Source of the DNA: Phoronis australis
Lineage: Eukaryota; Phoronida; Phoronidae
Length of the DNA stretch: 60,925 nt
NCBI GenBank assembly: GCA_002633005.1
Contig: NMRA01000229.1
Location: 332,698-393,622, forward strand
Direction: 5' to 3'
Shown: positions 1 through 12,566 of the stretch, in pieces
Layout of the letters: each line of letters opens with the position of its first letter
Position numbering within the stretch: the stretch's first letter is position 1
Made by a program: the position numbers and the translations under genes
Notes under the pieces: model-generated
Database searches by the model: none
The model's input: the letters and a program-made list of their open reading frames with translations, nothing else
Told to the model about the DNA's origin: nothing

Positions 1-258
1 GAGTACAAGACGACACCAGGCGGATCTTTTTTGGTTTTGTTGATCAGCTCGCAAGCTTTATATGCGGCTTCGATGTTCAACGACGTCAACTTGCTTTTGT
101 TTTTGTTGAGAACCTTTCCTATGACCCCACGGCAGTAATCTTTACATTGACGGGCCTGGATCCCACACGAAAAGTATCTAGTTTGTGCCGACTGTTGCAG
201 AGTTGCAGGTATGGTCACGGGTGATCCCTTGTATGTTGCTCTCAGCTTGCACAGGCAT
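1..258 (-). CDS. Gene B exon, domain 3, truncated by window edge
   Basis: The exon starts at 258 after a CAG acceptor in phase 2 and reads CLCKLRATYKGSP, QTRYFSCGIQ, QCKDYCRGVIGKVL and YKACELINKT before leaving the window at base 1. It aligns without break to the last exon of gene A (12943-12565), so the stop codon and the CC motif should lie a short way beyond the window. It carries CxC and the SC-x5-C-x3-C central cluster seen in gene A. Confidence 0.8.
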
Positions 259-3200
259 CTGGAATAAGGATAGACACCCACAAGCATGCATTTAATACGA
301 CTAAATTATATTTTGAAATAGTGATATGTGTTACCGGTTTAAGCAATTTATGAAATAAGATCTAGCTCATCGTTTTCAATTGTACAAATAAACATCGTAT
401 GCGTTAGAAATACGCATTGTGTATGAAAGAGAAAATGCCGCTTTCCGAGAATCTCTCACAGGGCAACCGCCAGAAAACTTTCTTCGCAAATCTATAAATG
501 GAGTACAATAGCAAACAAAACGAGTTTCATTTTCTATAACAATGGTCACTCCGAGCATTCGCTAAATAACGTGCTCAGGCTCGTGGGTGGGCAATCAAAC
601 GCGTATGTACATATACATGTACACAGAATTCTGAGCCAGGCGGGTTCTAAACAGCCAGTAACTGTGCTTGGCTGAAAGTCAGAACACGAAGAAACGATCT
701 GGCTAAAGACTTGACTTAATAAACCCGTTTCAGTCCTTTGAATCTCCATTTGCACTCATCTCGAAACGAATGCAAAAATGTAGCACGCCCGACTGTCCTT
801 ACGATATTGTAGTTCTTGAGGCTTTCAAATAGACGGCGGTTAAAAAGAAGAGCACATTAATTTACGCGTCAACCGTTTGCATAATTCTCTCTCTTTTGTG
901 ACGTAAAAATTAGTCTTCAATAAACTTTTGATGAAGTTAGCTTCGTCTCACGCTCGGTACAATCGAAAGGTAATCTGTGATTTTTTTACAAATTTCTCAA
1001 TTATAGATTTATCGACATATTCGTCTTCGTATTCTCAAAGTTGGGTGGTGATTTCGTGATGAAGTTTATGTCTTTCCGGGGATCCGGCATCTAACATACA
1101 AGCATTGTCAAAGGAATCAAGGCGTTGCTGATACTGGTAAAATCAATTGGCCAAATGTCCCCCTGACAGGTAGTTTCAGGCTAACTAAACCAAGTTAGCA
1201 CCACGAATCTCCCCACTGTATTCAGCAATCATCGACTGTATTCGGTCCGTGGTTTCGTCGTATTTTAACTAGGAAAGATTACGACCGAATCTATGATAAC
1301 GATTCTCGACGACGGCGTTTTATACACTGGTTTTTGAATTCAATGTGTTCAAAACGTGGATCTCGAGAGAAATTAAACCCCGTGTTGGCGGGTTAACCAA
1401 AAGCTAGTTATGTCACCTGCTTATTCAACTTTACAACATGTACCTCCTCGAGAGATGGATGAGATGGCAAACTAACTTCACCTTTATCATACATTGAATT
1501 TTATGTTTTGAAATAGGCAGTTGTCTCGCACTTACATGTAATTTAAAGCATTTGCCATGCTTGCCGATGTAGCTGACTTTGTAAGAAATTTTCTTGCTCA
1601 ACCTTTGAGGATTGACATCATTAACAGAGCATGATATAATTTTAAGAAGTGTATGAGAAGATTGTACTTTGTATGTGAACAGGTCGAATCCGGGTTTTTG
1701 AAGGGGATGATGTACATCTTTGCGCTTTCGTATGGTAAGCAAAACACAGAAAATAGGAACACGTACAAGCTAGCGAGATGTTCTTTTGTTAAGAACATCA
1801 TAGACATAGAACCGTGTGTTCAACACTGGTAAAAATAAAGAAAGTGCATTTAATGAATTTTTAAATCGCTACGTCCACGCAACGTTCATGAACTTTTCCC
1901 CGCAGAGTACAGTATAAGCAGGCTTACATACACGTACAGAAGGAAATTACGAAGAGTCAGTCAACTCATTAGCAAAGGTACATACCGACAGCGTCTGCGT
2001 TCAACATATTTTATCCTCAAATTGTTTTTAAATGGATATAAAATGAGTATAAGGTAATATAATATAAATATCAAGGAAACTGTTTCTCGTCTTGACAGCT
2101 TAACATGAAAAACAGGCAATAAAATTTGTAACCCAGATATATTTGATTTCAAATGGCAACATCAAAGGCGAGAGTGGAAAAAAGAAACATCAACATCATG
2201 ATCAAAATATATAAGGCGCACGAGCCAAACAATAAAATACGAGAGCACTCGGATGAGCGACACTTGGCGAAATTAACCAAAAAACCACGTTAGAGATGAC
2301 CAGAAAAGACGACGACAGAGATGATGACGAAGATGACTAAATTCTGTTAGTTTTTCAAAAAAATATTTTGCGTTTTTTTGAGATTCAAACTCACATAACT
2401 CGAAAACGGTAAGTCTGAGAAAAACATTGTTACAGTTCATTTGAAAGAATATACCTCAGAGATTCTACATGCAAACTTTCACGTCATTTTCTCTTCCCGT
2501 TTAAAATGGCACTCTGGCACGACTGAATATGGGTCAACATGCGCCAGATTCGCCATCTTGGAATCAACTTCCGGTTTTTTAGAACTCGATAATAGCCGGC
2601 GACAAAAAACTAATACATGAAAAATTTCATAGCAATTGTATATTTAAAGCGCCCTCTAGAGGATAAAATGTTTTTCCCTGTGCGCATGCGCCATTGCCAA
2701 TATTTTCGCCATTTTTGACCGGAAGTAAATGATTTCTACAATAATTAGAGGGAATGGACTATTTCATATTTGCGCAGAGATTGAGCCAGATACGTCAAAA
2801 ATTGTGGGTTCTACATGTATGAGCAGCTGAATCCGAAATCGGAAACAAAATGGTGGCGATGATGGACAATGCAAGTTATGATATCATTCATATGACGAAC
2901 GTAGAAATCAGAAATCACTAAGAACTAGGCTACAGTCTTGAGCAGCACTTGGCGAAATTAATTGAAGAAAAGACGACGTCGGAGATAATGACGAAGATAA
3001 TGAATATGATGACGATAGTGATGAGGATGAACAATATCATAACATTCATATGACGAACTTGGATGCCATGAAACAGTAATATAGAGGCTACTGTCTTGTT
3101 CAATGGAAGCTAAACTAACATCAATACAGAAAGGGCGCCCAACAAAGGAACGGCGCTATCAAAAATCTCGAGTAATTCAAAAAGTAGACGTTCTAGCGAA

Positions 3201-6200
3201 AAATGTAAAACATCTTCTGAAAGCCAGTTCAAAAGTCTATCTAAACTAATAGTATAGTTAAATTCTGTTAGTTTTTCAAAAAAATATTTTGCGTTTTTTT
3301 GAGATTCAAACTCACATAACTCGAAAACGGTAAGTCTGAGAAAAACATTGTTACAGTTCATTTGAAAGAATATACCTCAGAGATTCTACATGCAAACTTT
3401 CACGTCATTTTCTCTTCCCGTTTAAAATGGCACTCTGGCACGACTGAATATGGGTCAACATGCGCCAGATTCGCCATCTTGGAATCAACTTCCGGTTTTT
3501 TAGAACTCGATAATAGCCGGCGACAAAAAACTAATACATGAAAAATTTCATAGCAATTGTATATTTAAAGCGCCCTCTAGAGGATAAAATGTTTTTCCCT
3601 GTGCGCATGCGCCATTGCCAATATTTTCGCCATTTTTGACCGGAAGTAAATGATTTCTACAATAATTAGAGGGAATGGACTATTTCATATTTGCGCAGAG
3701 ATTGAGCCAGATACGTCAAAAATTGTGGGTTCTACATGTATGAGCAGCTGAATCCGAAATCGGAAACAAAATGGTCGCCATGTCCGCCATCTTGAATCCG
3801 ATCATGACCAAAAACAATAGGCTTTCAGCACTTCTGGAGCTACATGTTGTTTGTAATTTTCGTGTGGATAGGACGAATATTGCGACCTATAGTGTGCTAC
3901 CAAAAAAAACTTGACGACAGAGCAACATACTTGGTGAATTTTATTTCGCCATGTAATGGCCAAGACTTCTCCGTCGCTGATAACCGGGGTCATAGAACCT
4001 AGCCCGTAAATCTTGAAAAAGAACGTCGTCTCGTCGGCTATATCTTTACTGGGAATAAAAGAAAACATTCTAATCTTCACAGCACTTCTTGTGGTACTAT
4101 CACTGTATGGAACAACGATATGGAATGTTTGAAAACATCACTGAATGTGCTAGTACCAACTTGCATATTTGCACGAAAAATGTGTTAAAAATGTTACCAA
4201 CGTTAGCGATCACATAAAAACGTACAGTAAATGTTTTGTGCAGTAGAGTTGCATATGCTAGCCTGTCATTATTTCGTCATGAAATTATCTTTTCACCGAG
4301 GTGGTGGTTACCATTACTTTCCAAATTTACTTCACGCTCTTGCGAAAGGTATTGCTGCAATTTCGGATTGTTGAGTTGTCTCATTAATTTTCACTGATAT
4401 TTAGACAAAGTATAAGAAATAAAAATCTGTGATATTTTTACAATTTCTGACAAATGCAAAAGACATTTTGCACACCAAATAGACCAAACAAACACATTTG
4501 GTTTTGACTCTGAAATAACCTTTAATCCTACCGAACTCCTCCAGGTTTAACGCCTTTCCTTGAATAAAAAACGCCTATCTCGAAATTCCCAAGCTTTCAC
4601 CTTTAAAGCACCTATGCGCGTCTTATTGCCCAGCAGTTAAACAAGAAATGCTTCCTTACGTGTATGTGTGAACGTCAGTCTCACCAGTGTGTCATATCCC
4701 AAAAAAGTTCATGTACGTGACTCATTTTGACTGTTCACAATCCATCAATGTTTTAGTATCTGACTCTACACGTGAATGCAAAACCCTGGGGCTTAACCCG
4801 ATAGAGCGTTCGGTTCCGCACCCTTCCCTAACTTCGTTTGTAAGATCCCATACTCCCGACTGAGTCTTGATTTTTGAATTTCTCAGTCTAAGTGGTAACC
4901 TTGGGTAGAATCGTAATTTTAAATATATAAAGTACTCCCTAGTGTCATTTTACAAAGATGTTTGAGTAATACTGGAATATGCATGCATAGATTTTAGGTG
5001 AAAGTTGAGCTGACTGCCTCATCAGACAGCGAAAATAAGCGATCGTTAGCATGCTTAAGTCCTTCACACCATGGTTATAAATGCTTGAATTTGATTTCCA
5101 ACAATTTTGACATCATAGTCTAAACATTTCATCTTAAATTTGTAAACTTATAATCCAGAAATAAACGCAAAAATTAGAAAGATATACATTTTGTGTGACG
5201 TCATCAGTGGAAGTCGGATCTAAGCAACTGTGCTGTTATGTACCTGTCGTGAGCCAGAGTGGTCTCGAAATAAGTTGCGGAGTATGCAATAAAAGCAATC
5301 GGACAGACCAAAATGATTTTGGTTTTTGGGTATGTAGCTAATTATCTGCAAAACTGTAGATTTTATCTCTACTAAAGTATATATTTTTGGGAAGTATAAA
5401 GTCTGCAGAATTGGATTTTTTACTTTTTAATTGGGTGAGTAATTTTTAGTAAATTTTACCAGAAAGAAAAGTACATTGATTTCAAAGCAATGGTATCAAT
5501 AACTGTCAGGATGAAATCTTAAAAAAAACTGTGTTTTATCATCATTTCGTTTTTCGTTGTATCTCGTAATGCAAAAGTGGAAATTCCAAAAAGCAGCTAA
5601 GGGATACTACATGTACATAAAGCATACTGTCTGAAGTTTTCATAAGAATTCAGTCTGCTGTTTCTGAGACTTGGTGTTCTGTAATTAACCAAATTGGAAT
5701 TTTCTAAGGTCCTACCCAACCTAATGGGATTTGCTAGGCAACAAAGATACCACGTGTGTTCAGATTGCATGCACGTGCAAATTCTTACCCGCAACAAACA
5801 TTTCCACCAGGTACTGGGTAAAAGTGATCACTTTTGTCGCCTATGTCATAGTCGACTTCAATCCTCACCCCGGGATGCGGGATTTTTTTCTTTAAAACGT
5901 TGCAGACGCGTTGTCCCGAGTACCAATTGACAGTCGTGCTTCTGAAGTATGACGACCTCAGCGAACCGCGAAGGTCGTTTTCGCAGAGAGTGGTGTGCTT
6001 GTCGAGACAACTGTAGTAGGGTTTGATGTAAGGGTCACGTAAAGGGATACCAATTGCATGCTGGCGATTATTTTGCCTGTATACCAAACGCAAATGGCGA
6101 CACCTGCAACAAGGATACTTTTGTAAAGATGCTGAATTGAACAAGAGTAAAACTGAAACCAAAGTCCTTTATTAAGACATTGTGACTGGTATGAAACACA

Positions 6201-6898
6201 TAATTCTGATATTCTGTGTGCTGTCTATACTTTATTCAATAGTGAGTTAACCTTAGCGAAAGGTTTAACATTGCCCCTTCGGTTTTATGCACTAAACAGA
6301 TCTCAAATAAAATGGATGTTCACAGTACACCTTTAAATGTGTGTGCCAAGTCATTTTAAAGTAACAATGAAAAAACAGGTATTTGTCGGCGGAATTCCTT
6401 GAGTGGTATTCAAAGTCATGAAATTACACAATTGTGTAGTGCAAATACCTGAACTTGAAAGTTAACTCCTTGTTAATTCCCCAAGTTGATTATGAATGGG
6501 TGAATGAAGTTTGGGGAGTTGTTGCGTACCACAGAGACATTATAGATTTATCCTACAACAGGCTTAAGTTGGTAAGTTGATAAAAGGCTACTTACTTCCT
6601 GCTGTAGCAACATATTCTACCTGGTGGCACAATTTCTTGGTATCTTAAGCTCTTACAGTTACTAACGACAGTACCCGCGTAAACCCCAACGCCGTGTTTT
6701 GTGGTTGGTCCGTGTCGAGTACAAACTCCAACTTTTCCTGCGTAAGTTGAATCAGGGTATCTCAGGTAACGTTTTACCTGGCGCAGACAATCACCAGGGC
6801 AACGTCTCTCGACGTAACCGCACGTGACTACCCAGCCGCTGTATCTCGTGTCTGGTGCATTCCCGGTTTTACTACCGATTTTCCAGGAGCAGAAGCAT
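1..6898 (-). CDS. Gene B: three-domain cysteine-rich protein, 3' end cut by window start
   Basis: Gene span on the minus strand with three visible exons: 6898-6596 (domain 1), 6103-5789 (domain 2) and 258-1 (domain 3, truncated). All joins are GT-AG and phase-compatible, with every intron in phase 2. Each exon encodes one cysteine-rich domain of about 100 residues that begins near a CxC or C and, in domains 1 and 2, ends in CC. I do not recognise the family. The high, patterned cysteine content suggests a secreted disulfide-bonded protein, but no signal-peptide exon was found upstream. A tandem paralogue with the same exon plan lies upstream in transcription order at 19268-12565. The large second intron (5.5 kb) contains a 516-bp direct repeat. 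What is seen: frames, phases and paralogy. What is inferred: secretion. Confidence 0.8.
259..2338. other. Gene B intron 2, proximal part: no gene seen
   Basis: AT-rich, stop-dense sequence between domain 3 and the 516-bp repeat. It contains an ACATGTAC-type palindrome run around 606-622. No open frame with splice borders or recognisable homology was found on either strand. Confidence 0.6.
2339..2854. repeat. 516-bp direct repeat, copy 1
   Basis: Begins TAAATTCTGTTAG and ends GGAAACAAAATGGT. Copy 2 lies exactly 921 bases downstream with no indel and no mismatch that I noticed. There is no TG...CA terminus, so it does not look like a standard LTR. The preceding segment (about 2248-2338, ACTTGGCGAAATTAA) also recurs upstream of copy 2 at about 2944, in diverged form. 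Confidence 0.85.
3260..3775. repeat. 516-bp direct repeat, copy 2
   Basis: Second copy of the 2339-2854 segment at constant offset +921. Just beyond its end the sequences part: copy 1 continues GGCGATGATGG and copy 2 continues CGCCATGTCCGCC. The material between the copies (2855-3259) is different, so this is not a simple tandem array. Confidence 0.85.
3771..3905 (-). repeat. Dispersed repeat related to 26,780-26,935
   Basis: Contains GTCCGCCATCTTGAATCC, ATCATGACCAAAAACAATAG and a CGACCTATAG-type stretch. The reverse complement of these landmarks recurs in the same order at 26,780-26,935 (AGGTCGCAATTTTCGTCC, GCCTATTGTTTTTTGGTCATG, AAATGGCGGACGTGGCGGCC). An interspersed family in opposite orientations; class unknown. 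Confidence 0.65.
3906..5788. other. Gene B intron 2, distal part: no gene seen
   Basis: AT-rich sequence with no exon-like frames or named repeats that I could support. Confidence 0.5.
5789..6103 (-). CDS. Gene B exon, domain 2
   Basis: 315 bp, phase 2 in and out. The acceptor is TTGTTGCAG and the donor GTAAGA. The reading runs from CRHLRLVYRQNN through YYSCLDKHTTLCEND and GQRVCNVLKKK to GVRIEVDYDIG and ends GGNVCCG. Gene A has an exon of exactly the same length at 17683-17369 with the same landmarks. The domain has only six cysteines: relative to domain 3 it lacks the first Cys of CxC and the third Cys of the central cluster, in both paralogues. Unrecognised family. Confidence 0.85.
6596..6898 (-). 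CDS. Gene B exon, domain 1
   Basis: 303 bp, a multiple of three, entered and left in phase 2. The acceptor is a pyrimidine tract ending TCTAG and the donor is GTAAGT. The reading starts CFCSWKIG, continues through RRCPGDCLRQV and YAGTVVSNC, and ends GRICC then YSRK, the final Lys codon being completed by the next exon. It holds nine cysteines, an odd number, so one may be free or paired elsewhere. The equivalent exon of gene A (19268-18972) is clearly similar over its full length, with a 6-bp length difference. Function unknown. Confidence 0.82.
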
Positions 6899-9034
6899 CT
6901 AGAAAAGAGAGTTTAAATATTAACCTATGTTAGCCAGTCACAATGAATGTCAACAATTTATGAGTATGAAAATTCATACCTGGGCCCATGATAGATTCCT
7001 GTACATGTACCTGAAAGACGTAATTTGGGACATGAATGAAGCATTGATTTTTGCAGCTGTGGAACAATGGAGTCAATATGCCGTCACCAACACGTGTTTC
7101 ATACATGTAGCTTTGATTGTCAGCGTAATTCAAATCAGCTGCTAGTAAAGATAAGAACTTCATCGTAAAACAGCATTTCTGTTCTCCTTATTAAGAAATG
7201 CTTGTGGGCCCAAAGAGTTCGATCGTTGTGTATATACATGTAATTTCCCTTGCTTTGATTGGCTACAGCTTGATTGACTTGTCGGAACTATTTGGGGCAG
7301 TAAATTGCCGAGTCGGTTGGAAAGTAGATGTTGAAAAGATTGGCCCCTATAAATAGCGATGCTATTAATAACCAAAAGGGTACTTGGTTTGGTTCATCAT
7401 TTCAAAAATGTGATCTACAATCAAGTAATTTTAAGGAGAAGTTCAATTATTATTTTTAAAACCTGGTACAATGTCAGCGATGCTGCATTTCGTAATGTTA
7501 GCCATTCTGAACAAACCAAAATGTGGGTTTCGTTAGTTTAAGGACCAAAATTGCTCACTTTGATACTAGAGTCGATGTACCTGTCAATTTAGATGTGCAT
7601 ATAGAATTGTGGTACTGTAGCTACCCATTAGCTGAGGTTATGAGCCAACATATTGTATTTTTTTAAATGCTGGCTCAGCATTTTTGTTGTATGCTTTAAT
7701 ACATTTCTGGCTCGACATACACATTCCTAATCTTTAACGTCAAGTATTTCGTGTAAGTCATTTTTAGTGGCAAAATGTGACCGCAGGTTTATTGCATTTA
7801 CAAATGGCCGACAGAATACCAGCGTAAGCGTACTTGCTATGTCTGTTTCTTGAAAACCGTCAAAGTGAAGGAAAGACCTACAGGTCAAACGAATCAAAGA
7901 ATTTTTTTAGTATAAAAAGGATACTGGCTGCGCCTGTAGCTCTGCACTCACACATGGAGAATGAATTGCGACAAAACTGGGAGGTCGCTAAAGGAGTAAG
8001 ACTGGCAGTCCTGCATGTATCTTTATTAATCTATGCAATTAAACACATGAATTTATGTGTCATATGTCAGAACACAGTGTCGTTCATGAAATAAACTATA
8101 AATTTATTCAAAAATATACAAGCCTTCCGAGATGAAATTTATACATGTACATGTATGTCTGAAAAAAGAAAAAAGGTGGCTGGGGAAAAGTCATTGCATG
8201 TTTTGCCACCGTATGTACGTCGGAACCTTGTCGAATTCGCACGCTGGCTAGTTCACTTTGAAAAATACAGTATTCAGTAGGGTATAATGTTTACACAATA
8301 TCCGAAATTTGAATGTATGGCTATTAAATTTTTACAACCTGTTTGTTTTTAAGTCATCGCTGTTTCCACAATTTCTAATTGATGATTACAATTATTTAGT
8401 GTTTTACAAAATCGATTAAAGGTATGTTGAGACAACTAGTTTCAATTTTTGTTCAATAAATCTCGGCGCAGGTGTTGCTGAAGTAAGAAAACGACAATTT
8501 GAAACGTGTGAATCACGAAGTACATGTACACTAACCAACACTTATATTGTGAATGTACGACAGGATTTCAAAAAGTGCACTTACGTTCTTGTGTTACCCC
8601 AAGCACTTCGGAGAAAGAAAAGGAGAACAGCAATCTTTACAATCATCTTTCACAAATAGATAACAGCTCTGTGTCGAACAAGCATCTGGTGAAGACCTCT
8701 TGTCTGAGCCAATTTTGTTATCACGGTAAAAGCCATAATGCTCAGTCACCTGGAATATTTTTTGTGTAATAATGTCAATGAAAGCGTTAAAACAAATATC
8801 GTGTTTCGCCCGGGCTCGATGTGTCCCAAATGTGCTGCATAATACCAGAAAGACGTCAACAGCGGCTAATGCTTTCTTGGGCCTGAGATTTGATCCTTGT
8901 GCTGAGAATCGAGTTTACCTGTTACTGTACGTTCTTCTTTTGTGCGAACTCAATACAATTGTCTGATCCAAGATCCCAGTTGGTAACACCATTTCGAGGA
9001 TCAACTCCATCAGAGAATAATATGCACCCGATAC
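6899..9034. other. Upstream region of gene B: no gene recognised
   Basis: This stretch should contain the missing 5' exon(s) and promoter of gene B. Short open frames occur on both strands, but none combines a Met-led hydrophobic segment with a phase-2 donor. ACATGTAC repeats occur near 6,999 and 8,137-8,155. Confidence 0.5.
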
Positions 9035-9590
9035 CTAGTAAAATACAACAATTTCGTAAAATGTAAGAACTATAACAGTTTACGTCATTGTTACGTTTTA
9101 CGTTGCTAACACTCTCCTAAAATGTAACAAGTTGATACATCTTCCTTACTTGATACATGCACATTTTACGTCGAATGCACATCCGAGAAAAGTACCAGTG
9201 TTACATTTTATGAAGAAAATCGTCAAAATCAAGAACAAATGGTATCTGGCATTTCTGGGGGGGTACTCAAGTATTTTTGGACGAGGGGTGCCGCCCGAAA
9301 AGTTTGGATATCTACCCGTTTAGAGAGTTGGCTCGCACAAAAGAGTGACCCATTTGTAGACTCACTTTGTGCAAAAATTCACGTTTTCGCGCAGTTCTTT
9401 TCCAGAAATTCAGAAAAGGCGCCCTTTAGACAATACATGTATTTAAGCGAAAATTGCTCCATCTTGGTGAGCATTTTTACTGTGAAAAAACACCCTTTTG
9501 AGCGGCACTTGTATACCTTTTCCAAAAAAATGCCCTCTTGGCTCACTGACACGGTATGAATCTGGCTACCCATTATCATTTTTATTACTA
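9035..9590 (+). repeat. Composite ~530-bp interspersed repeat (TTACATTTTACG part plus GGGTGCCGCCC part)
   Basis: The first part (about 9035-9215) is rich in TGTTACATTTTACG and its complement. The second (about 9216-9565) carries ACGAGGGGTGCCGCCCG, TCCAGAAATTCAGAAAAGG and CTCTTGGCTCACTGACACGG. The same landmarks recur in reverse order and orientation at about 23,600-24,110 and 25,820-26,280. The first part alone recurs at about 20,390-20,560 and 21,525-21,720. Open frames in it are probably incidental. Confidence 0.7.
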
Positions 9591-10450
9591 ATACATTACT
9601 ATTACTATTAGTATTACTATTACTATTACTATTACTATTACTATTACTACTACTGCTCATATTATTACAATTACTACTAATTATTAACTAATTAATGCTA
9701 TCACTACTATTACTAATTCCACTACTGTTACACGTTAATAAGTAGGGCACAGTGCAGTATACACAATACATGTTTAGCAAAGTGCATTATGGTCCTCAAA
9801 AATTATCGTTCATTGTTTTCACCGGGTTTCCCATAATGGACAACGAGCGCTATTTCAAAAAGGGTACCTATGTTCAACCTTATTGAGAGAAACGTGTTGA
9901 CAGCTGTAGATGCAGAGTAGGTCTACTGTTTGGAAACGAGGAGGTTGAGATTTAAAATGTTGTTTAGACGTGCGCCATTTCAAAAATTATTTATTTCTGA
10001 ACTATTGTCAAGCACGGTATTGATTTTAAATATAACTATATCCTTCTGTAGTTTGTCACGAATGACTGAATTCATACTCTGTTTTTTTTTACTTGCGACG
10101 TTCTGAAGGTGAGGATACCTAAAGTGTTATCATTTCTGTCTCTTGTTAAACACATTCCTTTTCAAGGAACTGGGTTTCGTTCCACGATGATTTGTAAGTT
10201 CAAATATTGCGTTAAGTGAAACTCTGGGGTAGGGATTTCTTTAGAAACACAGCTGTTACTGCGGTCACCAGATCAATAGCATAGGCGGTGGCGGACATAC
10301 AAAACACGTAACAATTTTATGTGGAACGGGCTCCAATTTTCTTCGAAGAACACAGTGATTTTAACTGAGTGATTTGACCTAGGTTTCATTGAAAGGTGGG
10401 TTGTATGGAACAAAAACGGCCAACGTCAAAGTCTGCGATGTAGCAAAAGG
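9275..10450 (+). repeat. Duplication 1, copy 1 (ends at N 10451)
   Basis: Starts TTTTGGACGAGGGGTG and ends GATGTAGCAAAAGG directly before the single N at 10451, after which the same sequence restarts. Differences from copy 2 are substitutions, a longer ATTACT-type microsatellite and a small indel near 10,250. Most likely the second haplotype of the same locus, not a real duplication. Confidence 0.88.
9585..9660. repeat. ATTACT-type microsatellite (partner at about 10,764-10,808)
   Basis: Run of ATTACT/ATTAGT units. It is clearly longer here than in the copy after the N, as expected for alleles of a microsatellite. Confidence 0.85.
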
Positions 10451-10451
10451 N

Positions 10452-11617
10452 TTTTGGACGAGGGGTGCCGCCCGAAAAGTTTGGATATCTACCCGTTTAG
10501 AGAGTTGGCTAGCACAAAAGAGTGACCCATTTGTAGACTCACTTTGTGCAAAAATTCACGTTTTCGCACAGTTCTTTTCCAGAAATTCAGAAAAGGCGCC
10601 CTTTAGACAATACATGTACTTAAGCGAAAATTGCTCCATCTTGGTGAGCATTTTTACTGTGAAAAAACACCCTTTTGAGCGGCACTTGTATACCTTTTCC
10701 AAAAAAATGCCATCTTGGCTCACTGACACGGTATGAATCTGGCTACCCATTATCATTTTTATTACTAATACATTACTATTACTATTACTATTACTATTAC
10801 TACTACTGATCATATTATTACAATTACTACTAATTATTAACTAATTAATGCTATCACTACTATAACTAATTCCACTACTGTTACACGTTAATAAGTAGGG
10901 CACAGTGCAGTATACACAATACATGTTTAGCAAAGTGCATTATGGTCCTCAAAAATTATCGTTCATTGTTTTCACCGGGTTTCCCATAATGGACAACGAG
11001 CGCTATTTCAAAAAGGGTACCTATGTTCAACCTTATTGAGAGAAACGTGTTGACGGCTGTAGATGCAGAGTAGGTCTACTGTTTGGAAACGAGGAGGTTG
11101 AGATTTAAAATGTTGTTTAGACGTGCGCCATTTCAAAAATTATTTATTTCTGAACTATTGTCAAGCACGGTATTGATTTTAAATATAACTATATCCTCCT
11201 GTAGTTTGTCACGAATGACTGAATTCATACTCTGTTTTTTTTACTTGCGACTTTCTGAAGGTGAGGATACCTAAAGTGTTATCATTTTTGTCTCTTGTTA
11301 AACACATTCCTTTTCAAGGAACTGGGTTTCGTTCCACGATGATTTGTAAGTTCAATTATTGCGTTAAGTGAAACTCTGGGGTAGGAATTTCTTTAGAAAC
11401 ACAGGTAGCGTCTTGTCCGCTTTTACTGCGGTCACCAGATCAATAGCATAGGTGGTGGCGGACATACTAAACACGCAACAATTTTATGTGGAACGGGCTC
11501 CAATTTTCTTCAAAGAACACAGTGATTTTAACTGAGTGATTTGACCTAGGTTTCACTGAAAGGTGGGTTGTATGGGACAAAAACGGCCAACGTCAAAGTC
11601 TGCGATGTAGCAAAAGG
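10452..11617 (+). repeat. Duplication 1, copy 2
   Basis: Near-identical repeat of 9275-10450 beginning immediately after the N. It ends in the same GATGTAGCAAAAGG and then continues into unique sequence (TTAATACACC). The divergence is of allelic kind: scattered substitutions and microsatellite length. Confidence 0.88.
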
Positions 11618-12560
11618 TTAATACACCAAATTCTCTTATCTGCCTATAACCACGCGTATTGTTGACAACGAGCTGCAACGCAAAAATGGCGCCTCATGAG
11701 ACCTGTGGCTTAATTCGAGAATGTCCAATCTCTGTCTTTATTTATATGTGCTTAGGACAAACGAATATTGACGAATTGGCAATTTTAATTGATATTATAT
11801 TTTAAAATATAGTACAAAGAGAAAGTACATGTTTTTTGTAGTCCAAAGGGCCTACAGTCAGCTTTATTCGGGCTATTGCCCCTTTAAACTATCAATCTAG
11901 ACTCGGTTTGAGCAAATTGATCATGCCGTTTCAGAGAGGCAAAGTATTTTCTATTTCCCCTGCTAGGCCCCCCAAATTTACGTATACACGATACGGTTTT
12001 ATTTGTTGTTACCACCATTATTTCAGACAGGTTTTATATCATAGGAACAATGACATATCGTTCAGCTTTTAAATTGTTTAAAACATGTTACTATTATACT
12101 CCTTTTGCGTGGAGCTTTAGTGATGGCTCCAAGGTAATAAAACACTGGCTGAAATAAATCAAACTGACGTCGCTTAAAACAGGCTTTTTCTATCAAATTG
12201 GCTTCCGAAATTAAAGTATCCGTAAAAAAAAATGTTATTGTCCTTTGTTCCCGAAGAAATACGACATTTTTTTCCAAAATACGATTTCATTGTGTCTGTT
12301 ACCAAGGGAAGTGTGTTTACTATAATGCCGGGCGTACAATAGGTTCATGGCATGTGAGCGCCCGTCAAAGTATGAGAATAACGTTATTTTGCATTACGGG
12401 AAATCTGCCTTTCATGCACACAATTTACCACAGAATTCAGTCGCTTATAGAGAATTAAACAACACTAGCATATTGGACAACAGTAACTTTCATATTCAAA
12501 GGTTGAAGCTTTTGTTATTGGTATTTTTACCCGTACATGTTCGTGTTGCAATTTAACAAC
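11618..12560. other. Spacer 3' of gene A: no gene seen
   Basis: AT-rich spacer between the duplicated block and the poly(A) signal of gene A. No supported exon or repeat. Confidence 0.5.
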
Positions 12561-12566
12561 TTTATT
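12561..12566 (-). terminator. Poly(A) signal AATAAA overlapping the gene A stop codon
   Basis: On the minus strand the end of the gene reads TGC TAA TAAAG, so the AATAAA hexamer starts inside the stop codon. If used, the 3' UTR would be only about 20 bases long. This is seen in the sequence; use of the signal is inferred. Confidence 0.5.

Noticed and set aside
2339-3775. LTR pair of a retrotransposon
   Set aside because: Ends are not TG...CA, the spacer is only about 405 bp, and no primer-binding site or gag/pol sequence lies between.
9379-10813. Open frames of 85-115 codons around the N at 10451, present in both copies
   Set aside because: They lie within the composite interspersed repeat and its allelic duplicate; Asn/Ser runs come from the ATTACT microsatellite. 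No domain.
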